A stretch of DNA of 64,000 nt from RPQJ01 sp963846885. Its GTDB lineage: Bacteria > Pseudomonadota > Gammaproteobacteria > Steroidobacterales > Steroidobacteraceae. Numbering within the stretch: position 1 is the first letter of the stretch; each line of letters opens with the position of its first letter. Position numbers and translations under genes: made by a program. The notes below the pieces were generated by a model that saw only the letters and a program-made list of their open reading frames with translations, was not told the origin of the DNA and searched no databases. This document shows positions 1 through 8,442 of this stretch, one piece after another. The stretch covers positions 248,001 through 312,000 of the forward strand of contig CAWJXS010000023.1 in assembly GCA_963846885.1 (NCBI GenBank), read 5' to 3'.

Positions 1-116
1 CGCGCGGCGAAATGCTCGCCCAGCCACGTGGACTGTCGCGCGCCGAGCGCAGTGATCGAGTCGTAGTTGCCGGCGAAATCGGGCTGGCCGTGGCGGACGA
101 GGTACAGATAGGGCAT
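1..116 (-). CDS. Histidine phosphatase (phosphoglycerate mutase-like) family protein, 5' part only
   Basis: The first 38 codons of a minus-strand gene run off the left edge of the window. The translation begins MPYLYLVRHGQPDF and contains the LVRHG signature of the histidine phosphatase superfamily, whose His is phosphorylated during phosphate transfer. A TALGARQ segment follows, matching the usual 'T..G..QA' helix of the family. The substrate cannot be inferred because only the N-terminus is present. It is divergent from the SAM adenosyltransferase gene that starts 74 nt away, so the two probably share a promoter region. Confidence 0.8.
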   Translation of the reverse strand, partial: MPYLYLVRHGQPDFAGNYDSITALGARQSTWLGEHFAA

Positions 117-189
117 AAGCCACCCAGTCTAAACCGACGCGCGACCGTTGCCGTGCGCCGAGGCTTTTCGCACGAGGATCGAACCCGTC

Positions 190-1041
190 ATGCCGACTGC
201 TGCCGTCTCCGCGCCCTTCAGATCGTCGGGCATCGTCACGCTCACGACTGACTTCGGCCTGGTCGATCCTTTTGTCGGCGTACTCAAGGGCCAGATCCTG
301 CAGCGCTTTCGCGATGCCCGGATCGTGGACCTGACTCACGCCGTAACCGTGCATCGGCCTGCCGAGGCCGGGTTCTGGCTCGGGCGGTCTTTCGGGTATT
401 TCCCGGCGGGCACCGTGCATGTGGCCGTGGTGGACCCCGGCGTGGGCGGAACCCGGTCCATCGCCGTACTCGAGGCCGAGGGCCACCTTTTCCTGGCCCC
501 CGACAACGGGCTGCTGTCCGGGGTGGTCGAGCGTCTGACAGCGGTGCCCGTGATCCGGCTGCTGGACCTGGAGCTGCTGCCCCGGCTGGGGATCCGGCCG
601 CCCAGCAGCACCTTCCACGGGCGCGACATTTTTGCGCCCATTGCGGCGGAGGTGGCATCCGGCAGGTTGCCCCCGGACCAGCTGGGGTTCGCTGGGGCGC
701 AACTGGTGTCCGGCCCATGGGCTCGGCCCCGCCTGGAACCGGGCCAGGCGACGGGGGTCGTAATGACGGTCGACCATTTCGGCAACCTTTTGACCAACCT
801 GGATGCCGCGCTGCTGGCGGACATCCCGGACCCCGTGGTCCGGGCGGGAGGACGGGACATGCCGCTACAGCGGACGTACAGCGATGCCCGGCCCGGGGAG
901 TACCTTGCCCTGGTCAATTCATTCGGGGTCCTGGAAATCGCACGGGCCGAGATGAGCGCGGCTGCCGGGCTGGGCCTGGCGCCGGGTGCCCCGGTGGTGG
1001 TGCAGGGGCGGGGTCGTTGCAGCGCAACAAGAAGCGGTTGA
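190..1041 (+). CDS. SAM hydroxide adenosyltransferase (DUF62, chlorinase/fluorinase fold)
   Basis: The product belongs to the family that contains fluorinase, chlorinase and the far commoner SAM hydrolases, which convert S-adenosylmethionine and hydroxide to adenosine and methionine. Family hallmarks are LTTDFG with Asp21 near the N-terminus, VVDPGVGG, APDNGLL, and the HGRD block, followed by the C-terminal barrel with DHFGNLLTNL. Length is 283 aa, normal for the family. I place the start at the ATG at 190, because an upstream in-frame ATG at 148 would add 14 residues with no family similarity. Nothing visible suggests halogenase activity, so hydrolase is the default reading. The stop overlaps the promoter proposed for the next gene. 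Confidence 0.85.
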   Translation: MPTAAVSAPFRSSGIVTLTTDFGLVDPFVGVLKGQILQRFRDARIVDLTHAVTVHRPAEAGFWLGRSFGYFPAGTVHVAVVDPGVGGTRSIAVLEAEGHLFLAPDNGLLSGVVERLTAVPVIRLLDLELLPRLGIRPPSSTFHGRDIFAPIAAEVASGRLPPDQLGFAGAQLVSGPWARPRLEPGQATGVVMTVDHFGNLLTNLDAALLADIPDPVVRAGGRDMPLQRTYSDARPGEYLALVNSFGVLEIARAEMSAAAGLGLAPGAPVVVQGRGRCSATRSG

Positions 1042-1065
1042 GATGCAAGGCGATCCGTGTATAGT
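1038..1065 (+). promoter_or_regulatory. Candidate sigma70 promoter upstream of the small acidic gene and lysAC
   Basis: TTGAGA at 1038-1043 and TATAGT at 1060-1065 are separated by 16 nt, a good match to the vegetative consensus. The -35 box overlaps the stop codon of the upstream gene. An inverted repeat (GCAAGGC/GCCTTGC) brackets the -10 region. The promoter would drive the small gene at 1136 and possibly lysAC-asd. Confidence 0.45.
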
Positions 1066-1135
1066 TCGCAGCCTTGCGCCTGAGCCTCTGGTGGCAGCGC
1101 ATTGATAAATCAGGAATTTCTCTCGGGGCCGTGCA

Positions 1136-1345
1136 ATGGAACGAGACGAGGAACACTTCGACTTGGACGAAGAGTTTGTAGCCGGGGCGGAGGAAGAAGA
1201 CTACGACCGCTTCATCGACCGCGTCGACCGGCGGAAGCAGGCGGCTGCCGTCAAGAAGGGCAAGGCTGCCTGGAGCAAGCTCGAGGACGTGCTCGCCGAG
1301 AAGCGCCTGCAGAAAGAGCTCAAGGACTACTACGAAGACAAGTAG
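1136..1345 (+). CDS. Small acidic protein, PA3496-like
   Basis: This 69-residue cytoplasmic protein has an acidic N-terminal half (EDxD/E-rich, DLDEEF and EEEDYD) and a basic-to-amphipathic C-terminal half ending in WSKLEDVLAEKRLQKELKDYYEDK. The C-terminal 'EDxLxEKRLxKEL' pattern resembles the PA3496 family of short proteins found in gammaproteobacteria and annotated as putative envelope-integrity factors; that role is not visible in the sequence. It lies 72 nt upstream of lysAC and shares its direction. Codon use matches its neighbours, so I consider it real. Confidence 0.6.
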   Translation: MERDEEHFDLDEEFVAGAEEEDYDRFIDRVDRRKQAAAVKKGKAAWSKLEDVLAEKRLQKELKDYYEDK

Positions 1346-1417
1346 TCCGTCCCGTGTCGCGACGGGGAAAGCAGCATAGCCAACGCCAAGCGCGCGTTGC
1401 ACCGGGGCCCGCTCTAA

Positions 1418-4006
1418 ATGACCAGCCACAGCGAATCGAACTGGGTCGTCCTCAAGTTTGGCGGCACCAGCGTTTCGAGTGTCAGCAACTGGAAGAACGT
1501 CGCGGGCGTGGTCAAGGCCCGCCTCGTCGAAGGTCTCCATCCCGTCATCGTGCATTCCGCGCTTTCCGGCATCACGGATCGCCTGGAGCAATTGCTCGCG
1601 ACCGCACTCACCGGCGAGTGGGGTCCGGTCATGGACCAGATCGAGCGGCGCCACCTCGATCTCGCGCGCGATCTCGGGCTGCACATCGAAGCCGACCTCG
1701 ACCGCCATTTCACTGATCTGCGGCGCAGCGCCGAGGGCATCCACCTCATCGGCGAGGTGAGCGATCGCCTGCGCGCGCGCGTGATGGCCAACGGCGAACT
1801 GATGGCCACGCGCATCGGAGCCGCATTCCTGCAGGCGGAAGGCATCGACGCGCAATGGCTCGACGCCCGCACGCTGCTGCATGCCGAAGAGCGCCAGGGC
1901 GCGACGCACCGCGCCAATTACCTGTCTGCCACCTGCAACTTCGAACCCGATCCCGCGTTCCAGCAGCGGCTCGCGACCGGCGGCAAGGTGCTGATCACGC
2001 AGGGCTTCATCGCGAGCGACGCGCGCGGTGACACGGTGCTGCTCGGGCGCGGCGGCTCCGATACCTCGGGCAGTTACTTCGCCGCCAAGCTGCAGGCGCG
2101 CCGGCTCGAGATCTGGACCGACGTCCCCGGCATGTTCACGTCGAATCCCAAGTCGGTGTCGAACGCCCGCCTGCTCAAGTCGCTCGATTACGACGAGGCC
2201 CAGGAAATCGCGAGCAGCGGCGCGAAGGTGCTGCACCCGCGCTGCATCCTCCCCGTGAAGCAGTATGCGATCCCGCTCACCGTGCATGCGACGCAGTTGC
2301 CCGAACTCGCCGGCACCGTGGTCACCGCGACCGGCGGCGATGGCGGCGCCCGGGTCAAGGCGGTCTGCATCAAGAAGGGCATCACGCTGCTGTCGCTCGA
2401 GACGCTCGGCATGTGGCACCAGGTTGGCTTCCTGGCCGACGCGTTTGCCGTGTTCAAGGATCATGGCCTGTCCGTCGACCTGGTCTCGACCTCGGAAACC
2501 AGCGTCACCGTCTCGCTCGATCCGGCCGCGAACTCGCTCGACAGCCGCGCGCTCGAGGCGCTCGTGACCGCGCTGTCGGGATTGTGCCGCGTCGAAGTGA
2601 TCGGGCCGTGCGCCGCGGTCAGCCTGGTCGGCCGCAGCATTCGCGCCACGCTGCACCGGCTGGGCGATGCGCTGGAACTGTTCGAAGAACAGCGCATCTA
2701 CCTCGTGTCGCAGGCCGCGAACGATCTCAACATCACGTTCGTGGTCGACGAGGAGCAGGGCGACCGCCTGGTGCGCCGGCTGCACGACGTGATCGTCTGG
2801 AACGCGCCCTCCGACCATGTTCTCGGGCCCACGTGGGAGCAGATCCACGGCCTCGGCCCGGTGCTGCCGGCCGGCGGTCCGCCCTGGTGGCAGGACCGGC
2901 GCGACGAGCTGCAGCGCATCGCGCACGAGCACGGCAGCGCGTACGTCTACAACCGTGCGACCGTGGAACTCGCCGCGCAGCAGCTGCTCGCCATCCGTGG
3001 CGTCGACCGGGTGTTCTACGCGATGAAGGCCAATCCGCACCCGGACCTGCTGCGGACCTTCGCGGGACTCGGTCTGTCGTTCGAATGCGTCTCGCGCGGC
3101 GAGTGCGAACGGGTGATGCAGGTGGTGCCGGGCATCGACCCGTCGCGCATCCTGTTCACGCCGAATTTCGCGCCGCGCAGTGAGTACGAATGGGCCATCG
3201 AGCAAGGCGTCAACCTCACGATCGACAACGTCTACGCGCTGCGCGAGTGGGGCGAGCTGTTCCGCGGTCGCGACGTGCTCGTCCGCATCGACACCGGGTT
3301 CGGTCGCGGGCACCACGATCACGTGCGGACTGCGGGTGTGCATTCGAAGTTCGGCGTGCCGCTGTTCGAACTCGATGAAGTCGAGCGGCTGGTGCAGCAG
3401 GTCGGCGCGCGAGTGGTGGCGCTGCATGCGCACACGGGTAGCGGCGTCTTCGACGTCCGTAACTGGAAAGAAGTCGGGCTCATGCTCGGCAAGCTGGCGC
3501 AGCGGTTCCCGCACGTCCGGGCGATCGACCTCGGCGGTGGCCTCGGTGTGCCGGAGAAACCCGGGCAGGTGCCCGTGGATCTCGCGGCGCTGCAGGCCGT
3601 CATCGACGAGATCCACGCGCAGTCACCGCGGCTGCAGCTCTGGCTGGAGCCCGGGCGCTTCCTGGTGGCACAGGCGGGCGTGCTGGTCGTCGAGGTGACC
3701 CAGCTCAAGGGCAAGGGCGCCGTGCAGTACGTCGGCGTCACGACCGGCATGAACTCGTTGATCCGGCCGGCGCTGTACGGGGCGCATCACGACATCGTCA
3801 ATCTCACGCGTTTCGGCGAGCCGGGCACGGAGGTTTACAACGTCGTGGGTCCCATCTGCGAGTCGGCGGATTACCTGGGACACGAGCGACTGCTGCCGGC
3901 CACCCGGGAGGGAGACGTGCTGTTGATCGCAAACACGGGCGCCTACGGGCACGCGATGAGTTCCAATTACAACCTGCGCGAACCGTCGTGCGAGATCATC
4001 GTTTAG
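1418..4006 (+). CDS. lysAC: Bifunctional aspartate kinase / diaminopimelate decarboxylase
   Basis: A fused enzyme carrying the first and last steps of lysine biosynthesis. The N-terminal half is aspartate kinase: VVLKFGGTS with Lys13, the GRGGSDTSG segment, and ACT-type regulatory sequence up to about residue 450. The C-terminal half, from about residue 480, is a PLP-dependent meso-diaminopimelate decarboxylase: the PLP lysine is Lys537 in FYAMKANPHPDLL, with HAHTGSG, DLGGGLGVPE, EPGRF and the C-terminal GPICESADYLG active-site Cys block. Length is 862 aa, as expected for the fusion known in Xanthomonas relatives. The aspartate-semialdehyde dehydrogenase gene follows after 25 nt, so both shared-pathway activities are co-transcribed. 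The kinase retains its ACT region, so feedback control by lysine or threonine is likely. Confidence 0.95.
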   Translation: MTSHSESNWVVLKFGGTSVSSVSNWKNVAGVVKARLVEGLHPVIVHSALSGITDRLEQLLATALTGEWGPVMDQIERRHLDLARDLGLHIEADLDRHFTDLRRSAEGIHLIGEVSDRLRARVMANGELMATRIGAAFLQAEGIDAQWLDARTLLHAEERQGATHRANYLSATCNFEPDPAFQQRLATGGKVLITQGFIASDARGDTVLLGRGGSDTSGSYFAAKLQARRLEIWTDVPGMFTSNPKSVSNARLLKSLDYDEAQEIASSGAKVLHPRCILPVKQYAIPLTVHATQLPELAGTVVTATGGDGGARVKAVCIKKGITLLSLETLGMWHQVGFLADAFAVFKDHGLSVDLVSTSETSVTVSLDPAANSLDSRALEALVTALSGLCRVEVIGPCAAVSLVGRSIRATLHRLGDALELFEEQRIYLVSQAANDLNITFVVDEEQGDRLVRRLHDVIVWNAPSDHVLGPTWEQIHGLGPVLPAGGPPWWQDRRDELQRIAHEHGSAYVYNRATVELAAQQLLAIRGVDRVFYAMKANPHPDLLRTFAGLGLSFECVSRGECERVMQVVPGIDPSRILFTPNFAPRSEYEWAIEQGVNLTIDNVYALREWGELFRGRDVLVRIDTGFGRGHHDHVRTAGVHSKFGVPLFELDEVERLVQQVGARVVALHAHTGSGVFDVRNWKEVGLMLGKLAQRFPHVRAIDLGGGLGVPEKPGQVPVDLAALQAVIDEIHAQSPRLQLWLEPGRFLVAQAGVLVVEVTQLKGKGAVQYVGVTTGMNSLIRPALYGAHHDIVNLTRFGEPGTEVYNVVGPICESADYLGHERLLPATREGDVLLIANTGAYGHAMSSNYNLREPSCEIIV

Positions 4007-4031
4007 GTCGGGTGCAGGCGAGGTTAGCGCA

Positions 4032-5156
4032 GTGAGAGTGGCAATCGTTGGCTGGCGGGGCATGGTGGGCTCGGTGCTCATGGAGCGCATGGCTGCCGAG
4101 CGTGACCTCGAACGCGTGGAGCCGGTCTTCTTCAGCACGTCGCAGGCAGGCGGGGCAGGCCCGACGGTCGGCGGCCGCACGTCGGGCCCATTGCAGGACG
4201 CCAGCGACATTGCTGCGCTGGCGCGGTGCGACGTGGTCGTCACCTGCCAGGGCGGGGACTACACGAGCGACGTGCATCCGCGGCTGCGCGCCGCTGGCTG
4301 GGCCGGCTACTGGATCGACGCGGCCTCGACCCTGCGCATGAAGGACGATGCCGTCATCATCCTCGACCCGGTGAACCGCGGCGTGATCGACAAGGCGCTC
4401 GAGGCCGGCATCCGCGATTACGTCGGCGGCAACTGCACGGTGTCGCTGATGATGATGGCGCTCGGGGGGCTGTTCCGCGCGAACCTCATCGAATGGATCA
4501 CGTCGATGACGTACCAGGCAGCTTCCGGCGCGGGGGCGCAGAACATGCGCGAGCTCGTCGAGCAGATGGGCAGCGTGCACGGCGCTGCTGGCGCGCTGTT
4601 GCGCGATCCGGCGAGTGCCATCCTCGATATCGACCGCGTCGTCAGCGAGCACCTGCGTTCGCCGGACCTGCCGCAGTCAAACTTCGGCGCCGCGCTCGCG
4701 GGCAGCCTGATCCCGTGGATCGACAAGGACATGGGCAACGGCTTGAGCCGCGAGGAATGGAAGGGCGGCACGGAGACCAACAAGATCCTGGGGCGCAGCG
4801 AGGCCACGGCGATCCCCGTCGAGGGCATCTGTGTCCGTGTCGGCGCCATGCGTTGCCACAGCCAGGCGATGACCATCAAGTTGAAGCGCGACCTGCCGCT
4901 CGTCGAGATCGAGCGCCTGATCGCAGGCGGCAACGACTGGGTCCGCCTGGTGCCCAATACCCGCGAGGCTTCGATCGCGTCGCTCACGCCCGCGGCGGTG
5001 AGCGGCAGGCTCGAAATTCCCATCGGACGGCTGCGCAAGCTCTCGATCGGTGGCGACTACATCACGGCCTTCACGGTCGGCGACCAGTTGCTGTGGGGCG
5101 CGGCTGAACCGATCCGCCGCATGCTGCGCATCCTCGTCGAGCGCGGCCGGGCCTGA
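4032..5156 (+). CDS. asd: Aspartate-semialdehyde dehydrogenase
   Basis: Catalyses NADPH-dependent reduction of aspartyl phosphate to aspartate semialdehyde, the second step of the lysine/threonine/methionine pathway. The N-terminus MRVAIVGWRGMVGSVLMERM is the Rossmann motif of the Gram-negative Asd subfamily. The nucleophile is Cys135 in GGNCTVS, the same residue number as the E. coli enzyme. The GAGAQNMREL and CVRVGAMRCHSQA blocks follow, the latter carrying the catalytic His. Length is 374 aa. The gene follows lysAC in the same direction with 25 nt between them, consistent with one operon for the aspartate pathway. Confidence 0.95.
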   Translation: MRVAIVGWRGMVGSVLMERMAAERDLERVEPVFFSTSQAGGAGPTVGGRTSGPLQDASDIAALARCDVVVTCQGGDYTSDVHPRLRAAGWAGYWIDAASTLRMKDDAVIILDPVNRGVIDKALEAGIRDYVGGNCTVSLMMMALGGLFRANLIEWITSMTYQAASGAGAQNMRELVEQMGSVHGAAGALLRDPASAILDIDRVVSEHLRSPDLPQSNFGAALAGSLIPWIDKDMGNGLSREEWKGGTETNKILGRSEATAIPVEGICVRVGAMRCHSQAMTIKLKRDLPLVEIERLIAGGNDWVRLVPNTREASIASLTPAAVSGRLEIPIGRLRKLSIGGDYITAFTVGDQLLWGAAEPIRRMLRILVERGRA

Positions 5157-5165
5157 GTCCGGCCC

Positions 5166-5534
5166 GTGACCCGGCAGGCTGCCCAGCCTTCACTCGAAGA
5201 ACTCGCGGCCAGGCTGGCCGAGTTCGCGCGCGAGCGCGACTGGGACCAGTTTCACGCGCCGAAGAATCTGGCCATGGCCCTGGCAGGCGAAGTGGGCGAA
5301 CTGCTCGAGCATTTCCAGTGGCTGAGCGAACAGCAGAGTGCCGACCTGCCGCCGGCGACCCGCGACGCGGTCGCACTCGAACTCGCTGACGTGCTGCTCT
5401 ACCTGGTGCGGCTTGCCGACAAGCTGCAGATCGACCTGGGTGCGGCGGCGCTGCGCAAGATCGAGCTGAACGGCCTGAAATATCCGGTGGATCGGTTTCA
5501 CGGCAGCTCACGCAAGTACGACGAACCATCCTGA
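5166..5534 (+). CDS. MazG-like nucleotide pyrophosphohydrolase (dCTPase/RS21-C6 type)
   Basis: A 122-aa all-alpha NTP pyrophosphohydrolase that should hydrolyse non-canonical or surplus dNTPs to the monophosphate. The metal-binding pattern is visible as EVGELLEHFQW in the first helix pair and ELADVLLYLVRLADKL (E..D) in the second, as in DCTPP1/RS21-C6 proteins. The C-terminal KIELNGLKYPVDRFHGSSRKYDE segment, with the 'N..KYP' tail, is typical. The start is a GTG 9 nt after the asd stop, so it is probably translated with the asd operon. Length is complete for the single-domain family. Confidence 0.85.
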   Translation: MTRQAAQPSLEELAARLAEFARERDWDQFHAPKNLAMALAGEVGELLEHFQWLSEQQSADLPPATRDAVALELADVLLYLVRLADKLQIDLGAAALRKIELNGLKYPVDRFHGSSRKYDEPS

Positions 5535-5547
5535 AGGGAGTGCCGCG

Positions 5548-6252
5548 ATGGGCAAGGAAGAAGCGTCGGTCGACCTCGTCAACCTGCACGGCAAGCGGAT
5601 CCTGGTCACGCAGGCCAGTGCATTCATGGGTCCGGCGTTGTGTGAGATTTTCGCGGCGGCGGGCGCCGACGTCGTCGCCGATGATTCCGACCTGCGAGAC
5701 CCCAGGGCTCCGGCAACCCTGGTTGCCGGCACGGGACGCATCGACGTGCTGGTCGCGAACCTGGCCTTGCCGGCCCCCGCGACTCGGGTGCAGGAGGTCG
5801 ACGACGCCGAGTGGTCGGACGTGTTCTCCCATCTCGTCGATCCGCTCCCGCGGCTCGTGCGCGCCGTGTTGCCACAGATGATCGAGCGGAAGTCGGGCAA
5901 GGTGCTGGTGCTGGGCAGCGCTGCGGCCCTGCGCGGCATGAAGCGTGCGTCGACATACAGCGCGGCCCGTGGCGCGCAGTTGGCATACGTTCAGGCCGTG
6001 GGTGTCGAAGTGGCGCCGCACAACGTGCAGGTCAACGCCATCGCGCAGAACTTCGTCGAGAACCCGACCTACTTTCCACCCGCAGTGCAGGCGTTGCCGG
6101 CGTTCCAGGAGCGGCTGCGGCGTGAGGTGCCTTTGGGTCGCCTGGTGCACGCGCGCGAAGACGCCATGTTCGCGGCGTACCTGTGCAGCAGCGCGGCCGA
6201 CTGCTTCGTCGGCCAGGTGTTCCCGGTATGCGGGGGCTGGGTCGGGCGCTAG
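5548..6252 (+). CDS. Putative halohydrin dehalogenase (SDR fold, Ser-Tyr-Arg triad)
   Basis: A 234-aa short-chain dehydrogenase/reductase-fold protein that departs from true oxidoreductases in two ways. The N-terminal glycine-rich NAD(P) motif is replaced by T21-QASA-F26-M-G28, matching the halohydrin dehalogenase motif T-x4-F/Y-x-G. The catalytic lysine is replaced: S124 and Y137 are followed by R141, matching S-x12-Y-x3-R exactly. A following QNFVENPTYF segment lies where the halide pocket of HheC-type enzymes is formed. These features are established discriminators for enzymes that reversibly convert vicinal halohydrins to epoxides plus halide, without a nucleotide cofactor. The C-terminus FVGQVFPVCGGW is SDR-like. 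The start ATG follows GAAGGGAG with good spacing. It sits 13 nt after the MazG-like gene. A non-dehalogenating divergent SDR is the alternative. Confidence 0.75.
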   Translation: MGKEEASVDLVNLHGKRILVTQASAFMGPALCEIFAAAGADVVADDSDLRDPRAPATLVAGTGRIDVLVANLALPAPATRVQEVDDAEWSDVFSHLVDPLPRLVRAVLPQMIERKSGKVLVLGSAAALRGMKRASTYSAARGAQLAYVQAVGVEVAPHNVQVNAIAQNFVENPTYFPPAVQALPAFQERLRREVPLGRLVHAREDAMFAAYLCSSAADCFVGQVFPVCGGWVGR

Positions 6253-6605
6253 GGAAGCTCTGCACAGGTCTGCAAGTGACGCGTTGCGTGCGCTCGATCC
6301 GGTGCCTGTCACCGAGCACTCAAGGTCAGCCGCGCCGGTTTCCAATTCGGCACCGCGCGTCGAACACGCGAGGGCGACCAGTCGCTGGCGCGTCCGACCC
6401 GGGACCGTTCCCCGAGCTTGGAAAGGCAGACACGCGCTCTGGGAACGGTCCCGGGTCGGACGCTTGCGACATGCCAGCCTGCGACGCTGCCAGAGCGCTC
6501 GATCCGGTGCCTGTCACAGAGCGCGTGTCTGCCTTTCCAAGCTCGGTGACAGGCACCGGATCGAGCGCACGCAACGCGTCACTTGCGGACCTGTGCAGAG
6601 CTTCC
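6253..6605. repeat. Nested palindrome locus A: outer 65-nt inverted repeat enclosing two conserved-loop hairpins
   Basis: The outer arms 6253-6317 and 6541-6605 are inverted copies with one mismatch in 65. Inside are two hairpins of the conserved-loop family. A1 has a perfect 23-bp stem (6390-6412 with 6441-6463) and a 28-nt loop. A2 has a perfect 23-bp stem (6495-6517 with 6546-6568) and a 28-nt loop. The loops are the same sequence in opposite orientation and contain GCGTGTCTGCCTTTCCAAGC; the stems are unrelated in sequence. The A2 stem sequence also occurs in the outer left arm. No gene is present between 6253 and 6687. The locus separates two convergent genes. Confidence 0.9.
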
Positions 6606-6687
6606 ATAGGGCGGGCGTCGCAGGCCTGCAACGCAATCCGCCCTCTGCCGCACTAAGGCGAGAGAGGGCGAACTGCAGTGGCGTGGC

Positions 6688-7104
6688 TCAGTCGTACAGT
6701 TCGGCCGGCACGTTGCCGCCGTTCTGCGCGATCTGCCGCAATACTTCCTTGTGCAGCCAGACATTCATCTTGGCCGAGTCCTGCATGAAATCCGCAGGAC
6801 AGCCGAGTTCGGTGGCGAGTTCCTTGCGTGCGGTCAAGCTGCTGTCCATGCCCAGCAGCTTCATCAGGTCGACGATGGACGTGCGCCAGTTGAGCTTCTG
6901 CGGCGTTTCGGCGGCCCAGCCTTCGAGCATCGCGACGACGTCCACGGCGGCCATCGGCTCCGGCTTCGGTGGCGGCGGCGGAGGAGGTGGCGGAGTGATA
7001 GCGACCGGTGCCGCTTGCGGCTGCACGGGGGGCGGAGGTGGGGGCGGCGGAGCCGCCTTTTTCTTGAGACCCAGTTTTTCGAGCATCGATCCGAATAGAC
7101 TCAT
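6688..7104 (-). CDS. DUF3597 domain-containing protein
   Basis: A 138-aa protein with a short N-terminal helix (MSLFGSMLEKLGLKKK), a proline-rich linker made of two polyproline tracts (about residues 18-50), and a C-terminal DUF3597 domain. The domain is recognised from LNWRTSIVDLMKLLGMDSS, ARKELATELG and SAKMNVWLHKEVLRQIAQNGG, characteristic of this LysM-associated family. No catalytic residues are known for the family and no function can be assigned. It is predicted to be cytoplasmic, without a signal peptide. It is transcribed alone on the minus strand, divergent from the MFS gene and convergent with the dehalogenase-like gene. Confidence 0.85.
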   Translation of the reverse strand: MSLFGSMLEKLGLKKKAAPPPPPPPPVQPQAAPVAITPPPPPPPPPKPEPMAAVDVVAMLEGWAAETPQKLNWRTSIVDLMKLLGMDSSLTARKELATELGCPADFMQDSAKMNVWLHKEVLRQIAQNGGNVPAELYD

Positions 7105-7254
7105 GGCGTGTCCTTAGATTTGTCGTTAGCAAAAGGGCAGGCAGCGCGAGTTTCACATGCGCTGGGCGACAGCTTAGAACAGCACGTGCCTGCGTTTCTG
7201 CAGGAATTTCGGAAGACATGAGCCCGCCAAGCCGGAGGCCAGAACGCCTGCACC

Positions 7255-8442
7255 ATGATCGCGTCGTTTAAATCCGGGTTGCCCCGCACGGTGGTGGTTC
7301 TTGGTGTCGTTTCACTGCTGAACGACGCATCGAGCGAAATGATTACACCGCTGTTGCCGATCTTCCTCACCGCAACGCTCGGTGCGGGTCCCGCCATCGT
7401 GGGCCTGGTCGAGGGGCTCGCCGAGGCCACTTCGAGCGTGCTGAAGCTCATCGCGGGCCGCCTCGCCGATCGCGGCGTCGATCCAAAGTCGCTCGTGCTG
7501 GGTGGCTACGGCCTGTCGAATGCAACACGCCCGCTCCTCGGCCTGGCGGCGGCCTGGAGTGCCGTGCTGCTGTTGCGGTTCCTGGATCGTGTCGGCAAAG
7601 GCCTGCGCACGGCACCGCGCGATGCGCTGATCGCTGGCGCCACCCCGGCCGCGCAGCGCGGTCGCGCGTTCGGCTTTCATCGGTCGATGGATCACGCCGG
7701 CGCGGTCATTGGACCGCTGATCGCCTTTGCGCTGCTCGCAGCCCATGTGCCGCTCGAACACGTTTTTCTCGCGTCTGTGGTGCCGGGCACGCTGGTCCTG
7801 CTGCTGCTTGCGTTCGGCTTGCCGCGCGGTCAACCGTTCGTGGCACCTCCGCGCGCCGCGTTCGCGTGGGGCTCGTTGCACGGGCGGTTGCGCGCCATGA
7901 TCGTCGCGGCCGGCTGGCTCGCTCTGGCCAGCGTGCCGGAGGTCTTCGTGGTGCTGTGGGCGACGAACGCAGGCATGGACGTGCAGTGGGTGCCGCTCGT
8001 CTGGGCGGCTGCGAGCCTCGCCAAGATGCTGATCGCCATGCCGGCGGGCATCGTATCCGACCGGCTCGGACGCGTTCCCGTCCTGTTGGGTGGCTGGACG
8101 CTGCGAGTCATCGTGCTGCTCGCGCTGGCGGCGCTGCCGTCGCCCGCCGCGTGGCAGGTGTGGCTGCTGTTCATCGCGTATGCCGCGACGCTTGCAGTCA
8201 CGGAACCTGCCGAGCGTTCCGTGATCGGCGACCACGCGGCAGAGCACGAGCGGGGCACGGCGTATGGTTTGTATCACCTGGCCAGCGGCTTGCTGGTGTT
8301 GCCAGGCGCCGTGATGTTCGGCGCGATCTGGCAATGGTTCGGTTCCAGCGCGGCGTTCTTCGTGGCAGCGGCGGTCACGGCCTGCGCAGCTGCCTGGATG
8401 TCCTGGTTGGCGCGGAACTCCGCCGCGGTGCGAACCGGTTAG
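7255..8442 (+). CDS. MFS transporter
   Basis: A 395-aa integral membrane protein with about 12 hydrophobic segments and the MFS loop motif GRLADRGVDPKSL between helices 2 and 3, repeated in degenerate form as GIVSDRLGRVPVLL in the second half. FLDRVGKGLRTAPRDALIAG is typical of a subgroup of uncharacterised MFS permeases. The substrate is unknown. The gene is preceded by its own intergenic region shared divergently with the DUF3597 gene. Its stop codon overlaps the stop codon of hisIE on the other strand, so the two transcripts are antisense at their ends. Confidence 0.85.
   Translation: MIASFKSGLPRTVVVLGVVSLLNDASSEMITPLLPIFLTATLGAGPAIVGLVEGLAEATSSVLKLIAGRLADRGVDPKSLVLGGYGLSNATRPLLGLAAAWSAVLLLRFLDRVGKGLRTAPRDALIAGATPAAQRGRAFGFHRSMDHAGAVIGPLIAFALLAAHVPLEHVFLASVVPGTLVLLLLAFGLPRGQPFVAPPRAAFAWGSLHGRLRAMIVAAGWLALASVPEVFVVLWATNAGMDVQWVPLVWAAASLAKMLIAMPAGIVSDRLGRVPVLLGGWTLRVIVLLALAALPSPAAWQVWLLFIAYAATLAVTEPAERSVIGDHAAEHERGTAYGLYHLASGLLVLPGAVMFGAIWQWFGSSAAFFVAAAVTACAAAWMSWLARNSAAVRTG

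Noticed and set aside
190..1041. Fluorinase or chlorinase function
   Set aside because: The gene belongs to the wider SAM hydroxide adenosyltransferase family and I see no feature that would specifically indicate halide use; the nearby dehalogenase-like gene is not evidence enough to link them.
914..3616. A 900-codon open frame on the minus strand opposite lysAC
   Set aside because: Composition (Arg/His/Asp-rich) and phase are those of a high-GC antisense shadow; the plus frame encodes both lysAC domains with all catalytic motifs.
6183..6656. A 157-codon open frame over palindrome locus A
   Set aside because: The translation consists of the hairpin loop read in frame (ACLPF/RVCLSK-type strings recur at every hairpin); it has no coding constraint.
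8439..8442. Overlapping stop codons of convergent MFS and hisIE genes as a regulatory device
   Set aside because: A four-base convergent overlap is common in dense genomes and needs no special explanation.
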